From: JBGTFE01 sp041747435
GTDB taxonomy: Bacteria > Acidobacteriota > Blastocatellia > Pyrinomonadales > Pyrinomonadaceae
NCBI GenBank assembly: GCA_041747435.1
Contig: JBGTFE010000074.1
Span: 16,126-80,125, forward strand
Reading direction: 5' to 3'
Length of the DNA: 64,000 nt
Shown here piece by piece: positions 24,903 through 33,799 of the stretch. The translations under genes and the position numbers were made by a program. The notes under the pieces were generated by a model. It made no database searches. It was not told where the DNA came from and saw nothing but the letters and a program-made list of their open reading frames with translations. Position 1 is the stretch's first letter. The number at the start of each line of letters is the position of its first letter.

Positions 24903-26306
24903 ATGAAAATATTGCCGGTCTTTATTTTGCTTTTGGCTTTGAGTTCGGGTTGTTTTGCGCAAAATTGTCTCGAAATGGCGAAGGAAGTTAAGCCGACGCT
25001 TACCGACGCGACGCGGAAAACTTACGAAACAAAGCTTACCGAAGCCAAAGCCGATCTTGAAAAAAAGCCTAACAATGCCGACGCGATAATATGGTTCGGA
25101 CGGCGGTCGGCTTATCTCGGAAATTACAAGGAAGCAATTGGAATTTTCGGCAAAGGTATCGAAAAATTTTCGAAAGATGCAAGATTTTATCGTCATCGCG
25201 GACATCGTTTTATCACGATTCGCTGTTTTGACGATGCCGTCAAAGATTTTGAAATGGCGGCAAAATTAGTAAAAAACAAAAAAGATGAGATCGAACCCGA
25301 CGGCTTGCCGAATGCGCGAAACATCCCGACTTCGACGCTTCAATCAAACATTTTTTATCATCTCGGCTTGGCTTATTTTCTCAAAAAGGATTATAAAAAC
25401 GCCTTGAAAGCCTATAAAAATGCCGAAAAAGTTTCCAAAAATCCCGATATGCTCGTGGCGACAAAACATTGGCTTTATATGACTTTGCGGCGATTAAATA
25501 AACTAAAAGAAGCTGAAAAATCGATTGCCAAAATTGCGGACAATCTCGACATAATCGAAAACGACGATTACTACAAATTAGTAAAACTCTATCAGGGAAA
25601 ACTCAAAGCCGAAGATTTGATGACGCAGGACGCAAACTCTTTGAGCAATGCCTCACTCGGTTTCGGCATTGGAAATTGGTTTTTATACAACGGCGAAAAT
25701 GAAAAAGCCGAAAAGATATTTCGCCAAATCACATCGGGAAATCAATGGGCGAGTTTCGGTTTTATCGCGGCGGAAGCGGAATTGAAAAATTTTCAAATAA
25801 ATCAAAGCGCGATCTTTTGGATGGAACTCGAAAAATTATGCGGCAAAGCATTTGAAGGAACAGTGGCGAATGCGCCTCCCGACGACACGACTTTTAAAGA
25901 TAAAAAACTCGTGATGCACGTTCGCGCATGCGAAAAAGACCGCATCAGAATCCCGTTTTTTGTCGGCGAAGACCGTTCGCGGACGTGGGTTTTGACGCGC
26001 CGCGCCGACCGCATTCTGCTCAAACACGATCATCGCCACGAAGACGGCACGCCCGACAAAACGACGATGTATGGCGGCTGGACGACGAGCGGCGGCGCGG
26101 CAAACCGCCAGATGTTTCCCGCCGATCAGGAAACCGCCGACCTGATTCCCGCCGCCGCCGCAAATGTCTGGTGGATAGATTTAACGCCGAACGAATCTTT
26201 CTCTTACAATCTGCGCCGGATGGGAACGGACAGATTTTTCAGCATCAAATTCGATCTGAAAAAAGAAATTCCCGCACCGACTGCGCCGTGGGGCTGGAAA
26301 GATTAA
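24903..26306 (+). CDS. Secreted TPR-repeat protein
   Basis: The 467-residue protein begins with a signal peptide (MKILPVFILLLALSSGCFAQ). The cysteine before FAQ is in a poor lipobox, so cleavage after FAQ is likelier. Tetratricopeptide repeats cover about 50-260, for example NADAIIWFGRRSAYLGNYKE and YHLGLAYFLKKDYKNALKAY. The last 170 residues form a separate domain, with DRSRTWVLTRRADRILLKHD and a Gly-rich GGWTTSGGAANR, which I do not recognise. It is likely periplasmic and a scaffold for protein contacts. It is 7 bases upstream of the nitrilase gene, so the two may be cotranscribed, but a functional link is not evident. Confidence 0.75.
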   Translation: MKILPVFILLLALSSGCFAQNCLEMAKEVKPTLTDATRKTYETKLTEAKADLEKKPNNADAIIWFGRRSAYLGNYKEAIGIFGKGIEKFSKDARFYRHRGHRFITIRCFDDAVKDFEMAAKLVKNKKDEIEPDGLPNARNIPTSTLQSNIFYHLGLAYFLKKDYKNALKAYKNAEKVSKNPDMLVATKHWLYMTLRRLNKLKEAEKSIAKIADNLDIIENDDYYKLVKLYQGKLKAEDLMTQDANSLSNASLGFGIGNWFLYNGENEKAEKIFRQITSGNQWASFGFIAAEAELKNFQINQSAIFWMELEKLCGKAFEGTVANAPPDDTTFKDKKLVMHVRACEKDRIRIPFFVGEDRSRTWVLTRRADRILLKHDHRHEDGTPDKTTMYGGWTTSGGAANRQMFPADQETADLIPAAAANVWWIDLTPNESFSYNLRRMGTDRFFSIKFDLKKEIPAPTAPWGWKD

Positions 26307-26313
26307 AAAATCT

Positions 26314-27261
26314 ATGGACAATCTAAAAATCGGACTCGCACAGTTTGCGCCCGTTTGGATGAATCGTCAAAAGACGCTCGAAAAGGCTGTTCGTTTTGCG
26401 GAAGACGCGGCAAATCAGAATTGCGAACTCGTCGTTCTCGGCGGCGAAGCATGCGTCGGCGGTTATCCTTACTGGCTCGAACTGACGGGCGGCGCGGTTT
26501 TCAATTCACAAATTCAAAAGGAATTTTTCGCCGAATATTCCAACCAAGCTGTCGTCATCGAACGCGGCGATTTACAAATAATCTGCGATCTGGCGCGTGA
26601 AAAGAGCATTGCAATTTACATCGGCATCGTCGAAAAGCCGTCTGACCGGGGCGAAAGCCTTTTTGCCGCGCTCGTTTTTATTGATCGAAACGGCGAGATA
26701 AAATCGGTTCAGCGCAAACTCGTGCCGACCTACGAAGAAAGATTAGTTTGGGCAAACGGCGACGGCAACGGTCTGCGCGTTCACAATGTCGGCGCGTTCA
26801 CCGTCGGCGGTCTGAACTGCTGGGAAAACTGGAATCCCTTGGCACGCGCCGCGCTCTACGGGCAAGGCGAAGATTTTCACATCTGCGTTTTTCCCGGCGG
26901 CATTCACAACACGCACGACATCACGCGCTTCATCGCCAAAGAATCACGCTCATTCGTCGCGTCCGTTTCCTGCGTGATGAAAAAAGAAGATTTTCCCGAA
27001 AACACGATTTATCTCGACAAAATCCTAGAAAACGCACCCGACATATTATCAAACGGCGGAACATGCCTCGCCGCGCCCGACGGCGAATGGATCATCGAAC
27101 CTTTTACAACGGAAGAAAAACTCGTCGTCGCCGAAATCAACCACCAAAAAGTGTGCGAAGAACGCCAGAATTTAGACGTTGCCGGACATTATTCACGCCC
27201 TGACGTTTTGCAGTTGATGGTCAACAGAACGCGGCAGAAAATAATCAAATTCGATGAATAA
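26314..27261 (+). CDS. Nitrilase-family carbon-nitrogen hydrolase
   Basis: The 315-residue enzyme shows the nitrilase superfamily triad: Glu45 in VLGGEACVGGYPYW, Lys135 in QRKLVPTYEERLVW, and nucleophile Cys169 in GGLNCWENWNPLARAALY. Length and the Trp-rich neighbourhood of the cysteine are those of the true nitrilase branch (nitrile or cyanide hydrolysis to acid and ammonia) rather than omega-amidases. The substrate cannot be deduced. It begins right after the TPR gene with no ribosome site of note and ends before the BrnT/BrnA module. Confidence 0.9.
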   Translation: MDNLKIGLAQFAPVWMNRQKTLEKAVRFAEDAANQNCELVVLGGEACVGGYPYWLELTGGAVFNSQIQKEFFAEYSNQAVVIERGDLQIICDLAREKSIAIYIGIVEKPSDRGESLFAALVFIDRNGEIKSVQRKLVPTYEERLVWANGDGNGLRVHNVGAFTVGGLNCWENWNPLARAALYGQGEDFHICVFPGGIHNTHDITRFIAKESRSFVASVSCVMKKEDFPENTIYLDKILENAPDILSNGGTCLAAPDGEWIIEPFTTEEKLVVAEINHQKVCEERQNLDVAGHYSRPDVLQLMVNRTRQKIIKFDE

Positions 27262-27270
27262 TAAAAATTC

Positions 27271-27298
27271 TTTACGAGTATGTATAAATCTGTATAAT
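27271..27298 (+). promoter_or_regulatory. Promoter of the brnT-brnA operon
   Basis: TTTACG (27271-27276), a 16-base spacer, and a perfect TATAAT (27293-27298). The GTG start at 27306 is 7 bases downstream, implying a leaderless or nearly leaderless transcript. In known systems BrnA represses this kind of promoter together with BrnT. Confidence 0.65.
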
Positions 27299-27305
27299 TG
27301 AGTCT

Positions 27306-27593
27306 GTGAATTACACTTGGCACGAAGAAAAAGCTGAAGGAGTCCACCGCAAACACGCGATTGAGTTTGCGAAAATTACGGAAATTTTCAGCGATCCTTA
27401 TGCCGTCGAATTCATAGACGAACAACATTCTACAGATGAAGAAACGCGCTACGCGATAATCGGCGCAACCCGTTACGGCGTGGTTTATCTGGTTTTTACC
27501 GAAATAAGTGAAGACGAACTGCATTTTATCACGGCGCGTTTGGCAGAAAATTGGATGGTCAAAGAGTATGAAAAAAACAGGAAAAGATCTTGA
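27306..27593 (+). CDS. brnT: BrnT-family toxin
   Basis: BrnT is a RelE-fold ribonuclease toxin that blocks translation and is neutralised by BrnA. The 95-residue protein has the family pattern: N-terminal YTWHEEKAEGVHRKHAIEFA, EIFSDPYAVEF, ETRYAIIGATRYGVVYLVFT, and a C-terminal HFITARLAENWMVKEYEKNR, close to the usual RiISARkA..rE.r.Y motif, with the conserved Arg followed by a variant ending. It starts at GTG and its end overlaps the antitoxin frame. It lies in an AT-rich accessory patch. Confidence 0.88.
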   Translation: MNYTWHEEKAEGVHRKHAIEFAKITEIFSDPYAVEFIDEQHSTDEETRYAIIGATRYGVVYLVFTEISEDELHFITARLAENWMVKEYEKNRKRS

Positions 27594-27909
27594 AATGGAA
27601 ACAAGTAAAGAAGCAAAAAAAGCGGGTTTAAAACGCATCGAACGCAGACATTTTGCCGAAAAAGACGAAGTGAAATTATCCGACTGCAAGGTGAAAATCA
27701 CGATAAATCTGGACGCGGACATTCTCGAATATTTCAAACAACGCGCCGCGCCGGCGCATTCCGCGCCGTATCAAACGCAAATCAACAACGAACTGCGCCG
27801 AACTATGGAAAATGACGATTCGCACAATGATTTGAGCAAAACCGCGCAGGAGCTTTTACAGGACGATAATTTTATCGGCGCGCTGAAAGATAAATTGAAA
27901 GCGGCTTGA
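27568..27909 (+). CDS. brnA: BrnA-family antitoxin
   Basis: BrnA binds and inhibits BrnT and represses the operon through a ribbon-helix-helix domain. From ATG at 27568 the protein has 113 residues. The core VKITINLDADILEYFKQRA ... PYQTQINNELRRTM (about 45-80) is the COG3514/BrnA signature. The C-terminal SKTAQELLQDDNFIGALKDK is a helical tail. The start overlaps brnT by 26 bases; a second ATG at 27595, just after the brnT stop, is also possible, and no ribosome site settles it. The overlapping toxin-first order is standard for this family. Confidence 0.85.
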   Translation: MKKTGKDLEMETSKEAKKAGLKRIERRHFAEKDEVKLSDCKVKITINLDADILEYFKQRAAPAHSAPYQTQINNELRRTMENDDSHNDLSKTAQELLQDDNFIGALKDKLKAA

Positions 27910-27949
27910 AAGATTTGATTGATATTAATTCCAGCGTTAAAGTTCTATT

Positions 27950-28189
27950 GTGATAAATCTCGACAATCATGAAATTGAATTAACCTGCCCAAGTTGTGAG
28001 TTTTATTGTTATGTAACATTGAAGCAAGTCCGACTAAAAGACCCAGTAATATGTCGTGGGTGCAGAGCTACAATTAATTTCGATGATCACATGAATACAA
28101 CTCGAAAAACTCTGCGGTCTATAAATAGAGCAATGCGTGATTTAGAAGAAACTCTAAGAAATTTTGGAAATGTAACAACTAAATTATAA
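27950..28189 (+). CDS. Small zinc-ribbon protein
   Basis: A 79-residue protein starting at GTG. Two Cys pairs, ELTCPSCEF and VICRGCRAT, about 20 residues apart, form a zinc ribbon (about 12-40), followed by a charged helix with MRDLEETLRNFG. I do not know the family. It ends 3 bases before the next gene and is surely cotranslated with it. AT-rich base composition matches its downstream partner and differs from the flanking genes, which suggests the two arrived together. Confidence 0.65.
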   Translation: MINLDNHEIELTCPSCEFYCYVTLKQVRLKDPVICRGCRATINFDDHMNTTRKTLRSINRAMRDLEETLRNFGNVTTKL

Positions 28190-28192
28190 AAT

Positions 28193-29191
28193 ATGGATGC
28201 TCAAATAATTCAAAATCTACGTTATAAACTCCAAAAAAGAATTCGTCGACTCAATTCAGCGAATACGGAAGTCTTCGCACCCGTCCTACAACAGTTCTGG
28301 GCTTTTTTTGATAACCAACAAACGCTGGACGGCATTATCAGAAGTGTCGTTTCCGCCTATCCCAGAGCTTCTGAAATTGTTGATAATATTTTTGAAGGAA
28401 CGGTGTCTTGGGGCGCGACGGAAGAAGAAGCAGCAGTCATCGGATATGAAATTTTGAGACGGATTAAAGATGAGGAGTCGATGCGTAACACCTTACACGC
28501 AGTGAGTAATGCTCAGATAACTTATGATTCTAACTACGAGGAAATTCTAAATACATTTAGAGACGTTTTTCTTGAGCCTTTTTATGAATATATTGACGAG
28601 CAACTTGACGACCAAAGAGCAATTTTGAGTTTACTATATCGGTACAAGCATCGAATCGAATGGTTTAATCGGGAACGACTTTCGCAACTTTATCAAAATA
28701 ATACAACTAAAGGCGAAAAATTATTAGCTTTGGATTTATATTCTTATTTACATGACCAAGGATTTAATTTTTCGATTGAGCCATCTTCCATTGATGGTTC
28801 AATTGATTTAATTTCAATTCAAGATTCAGATGACCCGTTACTAGCAGATGCGAAAATTTTCGATGGCGATAGTAGAGGAAAAACTTATCTTTGTAAAGGT
28901 TTTAATCAAATCTACACCTATACTCAACAATATAATGAGCCTTTTGGATATTTAGTAATTTTCAAAGTAACTGACAGAGATTTAAGATTTTCTCTTGCAA
29001 CTGATTCTAGAAATGTTCCTGTTGTGACTTACAATCACAAAACAATTTTCTTGATAACCATTGATATTTATCCCCATCCAAAACCCGTTTCACAACGCAA
29101 TCCGATAAATGCTATTGAAATCAAAGAGGAAGATTTAGTTCGTTCTGTCGAAGGTGGAAATCCTGAATCAATTACCGAGCCAATCAAATAG
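28193..29191 (+). CDS. PD-(D/E)XK nuclease-like protein of unknown function
   Basis: The 332-residue protein has a helical N-terminal part (1-170) and a C-terminal alpha/beta region with a pattern expected of PD-(D/E)XK nucleases: SIDGSIDLISI (Asp), then PLLADAKIF (Ala-Asp-Ala-Lys, with Asp/Lys as metal and catalytic residues), then GFNQIYTYTQQY (Gln-Tyr of the following helix) and FGYLVIFKV. The family is not recognised and the active-site reading is inference. It follows a zinc-ribbon gene after 3 bases. Its 3' end overlaps the convergent inositol-phosphate synthase gene by 24 bases, an unusual junction that fits recent insertion next to an old gene. Confidence 0.6.
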   Translation: MDAQIIQNLRYKLQKRIRRLNSANTEVFAPVLQQFWAFFDNQQTLDGIIRSVVSAYPRASEIVDNIFEGTVSWGATEEEAAVIGYEILRRIKDEESMRNTLHAVSNAQITYDSNYEEILNTFRDVFLEPFYEYIDEQLDDQRAILSLLYRYKHRIEWFNRERLSQLYQNNTTKGEKLLALDLYSYLHDQGFNFSIEPSSIDGSIDLISIQDSDDPLLADAKIFDGDSRGKTYLCKGFNQIYTYTQQYNEPFGYLVIFKVTDRDLRFSLATDSRNVPVVTYNHKTIFLITIDIYPHPKPVSQRNPINAIEIKEEDLVRSVEGGNPESITEPIK

Positions 29192-30334
29192 CATCTTTTC
29201 CTGCCGGAAAAGCGCGTGCTCCGGTTTCTCGTTTCTTGTCATCGGAAGCTTGAAGAATACGGAAAGCTGTTCCTGGATTCCTTTTTCGCCGCGGCGTTTT
29301 GCTAAATCTAAGAGTCGCGCGATCTCGATCGCGAGCGGCGCGGCGAGGATCGAATCTTTGCAAAGAAAATTAACCTTTATCTGCATCGATTGTCCCAAAA
29401 AACCGACGACGTCGATGTTGTCCCACGCTTCTTTGTTGTCGCCGCGCGGACGATAATAGCGAATGTCGACGAGATGATCTTCGACTTCGTAACCTAGAAT
29501 ATCTTCGAGAACCGAGCTTTTCGTTTTGACCTTTGAAGCGAGCGAATCTTCGTTTGAAAGCGCGAGCCCGTCGCGGTTTCCTAAAATATTGGTTGAATAC
29601 CAACCTTCGACCTTTAATGCGCGTGTTTTGAACGCGGGCGCGAGAACGCTTTTGATCATTGTCTGTCCGGTTTTGCCGTCTTTTCCGGCGATCGGAACTT
29701 GGTTGTTTTCGGCGAATTCGATCAGCGCGGGAATGTCGGCGGCGACGGACGGCGTGAAATTTCCGTAGGGAACTTGCTCGGAAATCGCCGCGTAAGCGTA
29801 AAGCATCGCGGGCGAGATCTCTTTCGCGTTTTCGTCTAGAGCTTTTTCAAAACTCTTCAACGAATCAAAAATCTCGTTGCCTTCGGCGGCAAGTTTTTCG
29901 GTCGAGGCGAGATTTATTACGACCACTTCGTCACAGGTTTCTTTGAATTCTCTTAAATCGTTTCTGATCTTTTCGATCGTTTCACGATGTGCAGCGTGCG
30001 AAACTTTATTCTCGCCTTCGATATTCGAGAGGAAATCGTCGTTTCCGACTGCGCGCCACGGTTTTAATTTGCGCAATTCCTGTTCGACGGCGACGAATTG
30101 TTTATGCGTCAACACGTCGTGTTCTTCGGCGGCTTTTGCCAAATGCTCGCCAAAAAGATCCCAGCCGGCGAAAACTATATTTTCATAGGAACTGAGATCC
30201 GAAGTCGAATTTGCAAGCGGCAAACCGGTCATATCGATCAAGCCTTTTTTCAAAAGCTCGATTCCGGCAACCATTGTCGTGCCGACGGCGCCTCCTAAAC
30301 CGATGATCGCGAGTCCTAATTTCCTTTCGCTCAT
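29168..30334 (-). CDS. ino1: Inositol-3-phosphate synthase
   Basis: The NAD-dependent enzyme converts glucose 6-phosphate to 1L-myo-inositol 3-phosphate, the first step towards inositol lipids and solutes. The 388-residue protein has an N-terminal Rossmann motif LAIIGLGGAVGTTMVAGIEL, VVINLASTE, AGKDGKTGQTMIKS (the catalytic-site region), WYSTNILGNRDGLAL, YYRPRGDNKEAWDNIDVVGF and FLCKDSILAAPLAIEIARLL. These are features of the bacterial/archaeal synthase. Glucose 6-phosphate links it metabolically to the pgi gene nearby. Its 3' end overlaps the convergent nuclease-like gene. TAAAAT at 30345-30350 (minus sense) lies 10 bases before the ATG. Confidence 0.92.
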   Translation of the reverse strand: MSERKLGLAIIGLGGAVGTTMVAGIELLKKGLIDMTGLPLANSTSDLSSYENIVFAGWDLFGEHLAKAAEEHDVLTHKQFVAVEQELRKLKPWRAVGNDDFLSNIEGENKVSHAAHRETIEKIRNDLREFKETCDEVVVINLASTEKLAAEGNEIFDSLKSFEKALDENAKEISPAMLYAYAAISEQVPYGNFTPSVAADIPALIEFAENNQVPIAGKDGKTGQTMIKSVLAPAFKTRALKVEGWYSTNILGNRDGLALSNEDSLASKVKTKSSVLEDILGYEVEDHLVDIRYYRPRGDNKEAWDNIDVVGFLGQSMQIKVNFLCKDSILAAPLAIEIARLLDLAKRRGEKGIQEQLSVFFKLPMTRNEKPEHALFRQEKMLFDWLGN

Positions 30335-30396
30335 AAGGAAATAGATTTTACAACCTGCGATGAAAATTGACCAAAGGCGTGAGAAGTTTCCGGGAT

Positions 30397-30912
30397 TTAT
30401 TTCTTATAGATCAGATCGCGTTTTTTGTGTTTTTTCTTGATGAAAAATCCGGCAACGCCGCCGATTGCCGCGCCGCCGATCGCTCCTAGAAAAAATCCCG
30501 CGCCCGCAAGGGGATCACCGCTGCCAAACTCGTCTTCTGTTTGAACAACTGCCGGAATTCCCATTGCCAGCGCACCGATTCCCGCACCGATCAAGGCGCC
30601 TTTTGCGGTGTTGCGGTCATTAACGAACAGCAGCGCCCGCCGAATTTGTTTGATGTCGTTTCGGCTTACGGTTTTTTCTTCCTGTGTGAGAGTTTTTTTG
30701 CCTGCCATTTGCAAAACCAGACCGTTTGCGTCCGCAGATTTAATTATCCCGTAGATCGTGCCGCCAGAGGTTTTTACCGCAACTTCCTGATTCAACGATC
30801 TTTCAACCGTCGTCCAATCCGTTTTCGATTGCCCGAAAGCGAAATTACTTGAAATAAACATGATCGAAATGATCGTTAAGAACGAGGCAGATCTTTTTAG
30901 CATTTGGAACAC
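30397..30912 (-). CDS. Exported glycine-zipper protein of unknown function
   Basis: The 171-residue protein has a signal peptide ending near SNFAFGQ. A beta-rich region follows (QEVAVKTSGGTIYGIIKSAD, resembling an SH3/Sm-like barrel). Next is a glycine-zipper segment with two membrane-compatible stretches (KGALIGAGIGALAMGIPAVV and GFFLGAIGGAAIGGVAGFFI) and a basic tail KKKHKKRD. AAGGAG lies before the ATG. Glycine-zipper proteins often insert in the outer membrane, but the role here is unknown. It stands alone on its strand between ino1 and a MATE transporter gene. Confidence 0.75.
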   Translation of the reverse strand: MFQMLKRSASFLTIISIMFISSNFAFGQSKTDWTTVERSLNQEVAVKTSGGTIYGIIKSADANGLVLQMAGKKTLTQEEKTVSRNDIKQIRRALLFVNDRNTAKGALIGAGIGALAMGIPAVVQTEDEFGSGDPLAGAGFFLGAIGGAAIGGVAGFFIKKKHKKRDLIYKK

Positions 30913-31057
30913 TCCTTTTTGTGAATATAGTAATCAGCCTTTTTACAATACAAAAACGATACGGTAATTTGCCGTGTTACTGTGACACTTTGAATCAGTA
31001 TCACACAGGTTCGGATCAGACGCTGCAAATCGCTGATGATTCGGATGAATGATTGAG

Positions 31058-32515
31058 CTACCCGTGAGTTGTTTCAATATCAACGTTGATGTTCTGCCAT
31101 TTTCCTTGATGAAATCGCCAAATGCTTAAAATAAATCGTGTCAGATGTCCGGCGAGGATCGCTAGCCAAATATGCAATGGTTCGAGCCCGATCGTCTCGC
31201 TTATAATGAAACAAATTCCAAGCGGAACGATCACCTGCGAAATGATCGAAATATAAAGCGGGCTTTTTGTGTCGCCGGTGCCTTGCAGACCACCGGTGTA
31301 GGTCAACGCGGCAGAAACGAAAATTCCCGAAACGCTCAAAACCTGCAAAAGCTGAACTCCGATCTCGACCGCTTCTGGTTCGTTCATACCAAAAATTGCG
31401 AGCAATTGACGTGGAAAAAAGAAAAACACAAGACCGACAAATGTCGCCCCGATCAAACCGAATTTTGCCGCCGTATGAACGGCGGCGGTTGCGCGTTCGG
31501 GCTGTGCTGCGCCTAAATTCTGCCCGGCAATTGCCGCGGCTGCGCCCATCAAACCGACCGATGTCCAGGTTACAAGCGAAAATAATTGCGTATAGGAAAC
31601 GGCATAAGCCGCCTGCGCCGCCGCACTTTGCGCAAGGGAGCCGATAAAGGCAAGCATCAAAACGCCGCCGATGTTCATCGCAATTCCCTGAATCCCGGCG
31701 GGCAAACCGAATTTAAAAAGTCTGCGGATGACGTTCCAATCCGGTGCGTAACCGTTTTTGTTACGAATCGAAACAACCCAACCGCCGTTCCATAGTTTCC
31801 AAAACGCGTAAATCGCGATCAACCCCGAAGCCATGCAAGTTCCGATTGCCGCACCTTTTGTTCCAAACGACGGAATCGGACCGAATCCGCTGATGAGCGT
31901 GATGCTGAAAATGACGTTCATAGCCGTCATCACGATGCCCAAAATCATCGGCGTTTTTGCGTCGCCCGCCGACCGCAGCGCGCCGCTCAACATAAAATAG
32001 AGCATCATCCCGAGACTAAACAGAAACATTATCCTGAGGTAAGGAAGCGCTTCCGCCTGCACACCGGCTTCGGCGTTTACAAGGTTCAAAAGCCAAGGCG
32101 ACGCAAAATAACCGACCGGCGCGATCAACGCCAGAGCAATAAAGATCGCGGTCAGAAACGCCTGATAAACCGTCCGATTGACCTTGTCCACTTCGCCCGC
32201 GCCGACAAAACGCGCAACCATCACACCCATTCCGATAAAAATTGAGGAGACGAACACGACCACGACAAGAAAGATCTGCCAGCTCACACCGATCGCTGCA
32301 TTGCCTTTATAGCCGACCACGTTTCCGACCACGATATGGTCAACCAAACCTTGCAAGCCGCCGAAAATATTCGCAACCATCGTCGGCGCGGCGAGTTTCC
32401 AAACCGCTTTCGGCAGCGATCCTTCGACGATCGAACGATCATATTTGGACTTTGGAGGCTCGTTAGACAGTTGATCTACTTCGTCTGCTTCTGTTGGTGT
32501 TTCGGGGAATGCCAT
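31058..32515 (-). CDS. MATE family efflux transporter
   Basis: The 485-residue inner-membrane protein has 12 predicted helices in two similar halves. The N-half contains PTMVANIFGGLQGLVDHIVV, and the C-half has AGIQGIAMNIGGVLMLAFIG and GAAAAIAGQNLGAAQPERA, the internal repeat typical of MATE antiporters, which export cationic drugs or metabolites using a Na+ or H+ gradient. A hydrophilic N-terminus of about 45 residues (EADEVDQLSNEPPKSKYD) is longer than usual. TATAAT lies 17 bases upstream of the ATG on the minus strand. The substrate cannot be told. Confidence 0.92.
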   Translation of the reverse strand: MAFPETPTEADEVDQLSNEPPKSKYDRSIVEGSLPKAVWKLAAPTMVANIFGGLQGLVDHIVVGNVVGYKGNAAIGVSWQIFLVVVVFVSSIFIGMGVMVARFVGAGEVDKVNRTVYQAFLTAIFIALALIAPVGYFASPWLLNLVNAEAGVQAEALPYLRIMFLFSLGMMLYFMLSGALRSAGDAKTPMILGIVMTAMNVIFSITLISGFGPIPSFGTKGAAIGTCMASGLIAIYAFWKLWNGGWVVSIRNKNGYAPDWNVIRRLFKFGLPAGIQGIAMNIGGVLMLAFIGSLAQSAAAQAAYAVSYTQLFSLVTWTSVGLMGAAAAIAGQNLGAAQPERATAAVHTAAKFGLIGATFVGLVFFFFPRQLLAIFGMNEPEAVEIGVQLLQVLSVSGIFVSAALTYTGGLQGTGDTKSPLYISIISQVIVPLGICFIISETIGLEPLHIWLAILAGHLTRFILSIWRFHQGKWQNINVDIETTHG

Positions 32516-32587
32516 TTTTTTATTGAGGAATCATTATATTGAAAACGGATCAAATTGTCGTTTCAGATAAAGTCGTTTAGCGTTTTG

Positions 32588-33667
32588 CTAGATCTTTCCG
32601 CGCTCGATCGCATTCAGTGCAATTTTGCCAAGCGCGTCAACGAATCGGTCGAAAGTCGCGAAGCGTTCATCCTGAGTAAAGCCTTTTGCAAACCGAAAAT
32701 AAATTTGCTGCGCGATCACCGCGATCTTAAAAGTGCCGAAAACGTAATAAAAGAGAATGTCAGAAACATCGCGTCCGGATCTTTCGGCGTACATTTCGAC
32801 AAGCTCGCGGCGCGAAATATTTTCCATCAAAACACGAGGGTTGAAAGGCATCGAGAGCATTTCGTCGCCCGCTTCCTTCGACATCCAATAGCCGAGCGTC
32901 GTTCCCAGATCCATCAAAGGCTCGCCGACGGTCGTCATTTCCCAATCAAGAACGGCGACTATTTTCGTCAAATCATCGGGCGCGAGCATTATATTGTCGA
33001 ATTTATAATCGTTGTGAACGAGCGATGCGCCGCCGGATTCGGGAATTCTGTTGTTTAGCCACGCGATGGATTTTTCGAGCTCGCGATTTTCGCCGGTTTT
33101 CGCGTTAAAGTACCTCTTCGTCCAGCCTTCCACTTGTCTTTGCGCGTAGCCTTCGGGTTTTCCCAGATCGCCGAGACCGATTTTTTTGTGATCGAGCGCG
33201 TGAAGATCGGCGAGATTTTCGATAAAAGATTCAACGACTTTTTTTCTTAAATCCTGTGAATTATCAAGCGATAACCCGCCCGCTGACGCAGGCGGTTCTG
33301 ACAATTTGCCTCGAATTATCAAGCCGCGTCGGCGTTCCATTAGGTAAAATTCAGAGCCGATCACGCTTTTGTCATCACAAAAAATAAAAGGTTTTGGCGC
33401 AGGCTTGTAGACCGCGCTAAGTTTCGATAAAACATTGAATTCACGCGACATATCATGCGCAGTTTTCACGCGATTTCCAAATGGCGGACGGCGCAAAACA
33501 TATTCATTATCGCCGATTTCTACGCAATAAGTCAGATTCGAGCTTCCGGCAGGAAATTGTGAGATCTTGATCTCGCCGACCTTAAGATTCAAATCTTTGC
33601 GCAAAAACTCCGACAGATTTTGTTTATTTAATTCTTCACCGCTACGGATCGCGGTTGTCTCGTCCAT
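32588..33667 (-). CDS. APH-family kinase, ACAD10/11-type hydroxyacyl kinase candidate
   Basis: The 359-residue protein is an aminoglycoside-phosphotransferase-fold kinase. It shows FPAGSSNLTYCVEIGDNEYVLRRPP (nucleotide lobe), catalytic loop LVHNDYKFDNIML (His-Asn-Asp ... Asn), and metal-binding VLDWEMTTVGEPLMDLGTTL. This sequence type matches the kinase domain of ACAD10/ACAD11 and bacterial LvaA, which phosphorylate 4-hydroxyacyl-CoA. An ACAD11-type dehydrogenase gene lies 0.6 kb away on the opposite strand, which supports this over antibiotic resistance. The two activities are fused in animals but split here. Confidence 0.82.
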   Translation of the reverse strand: MDETTAIRSGEELNKQNLSEFLRKDLNLKVGEIKISQFPAGSSNLTYCVEIGDNEYVLRRPPFGNRVKTAHDMSREFNVLSKLSAVYKPAPKPFIFCDDKSVIGSEFYLMERRRGLIIRGKLSEPPASAGGLSLDNSQDLRKKVVESFIENLADLHALDHKKIGLGDLGKPEGYAQRQVEGWTKRYFNAKTGENRELEKSIAWLNNRIPESGGASLVHNDYKFDNIMLAPDDLTKIVAVLDWEMTTVGEPLMDLGTTLGYWMSKEAGDEMLSMPFNPRVLMENISRRELVEMYAERSGRDVSDILFYYVFGTFKIAVIAQQIYFRFAKGFTQDERFATFDRFVDALGKIALNAIERGKI

Positions 33668-33799
33668 TGAAAAGATTTAACCTTAAAGCGCATCATAAAG
33701 GCAACAAACAAACTTTAGAATTTGATCGTTTTTTTACGAACCAGCGATTTGTTGACGGCGTTTTTTTGAATAACTGTAGTTTTTGAGGAGGAGCGGAAA

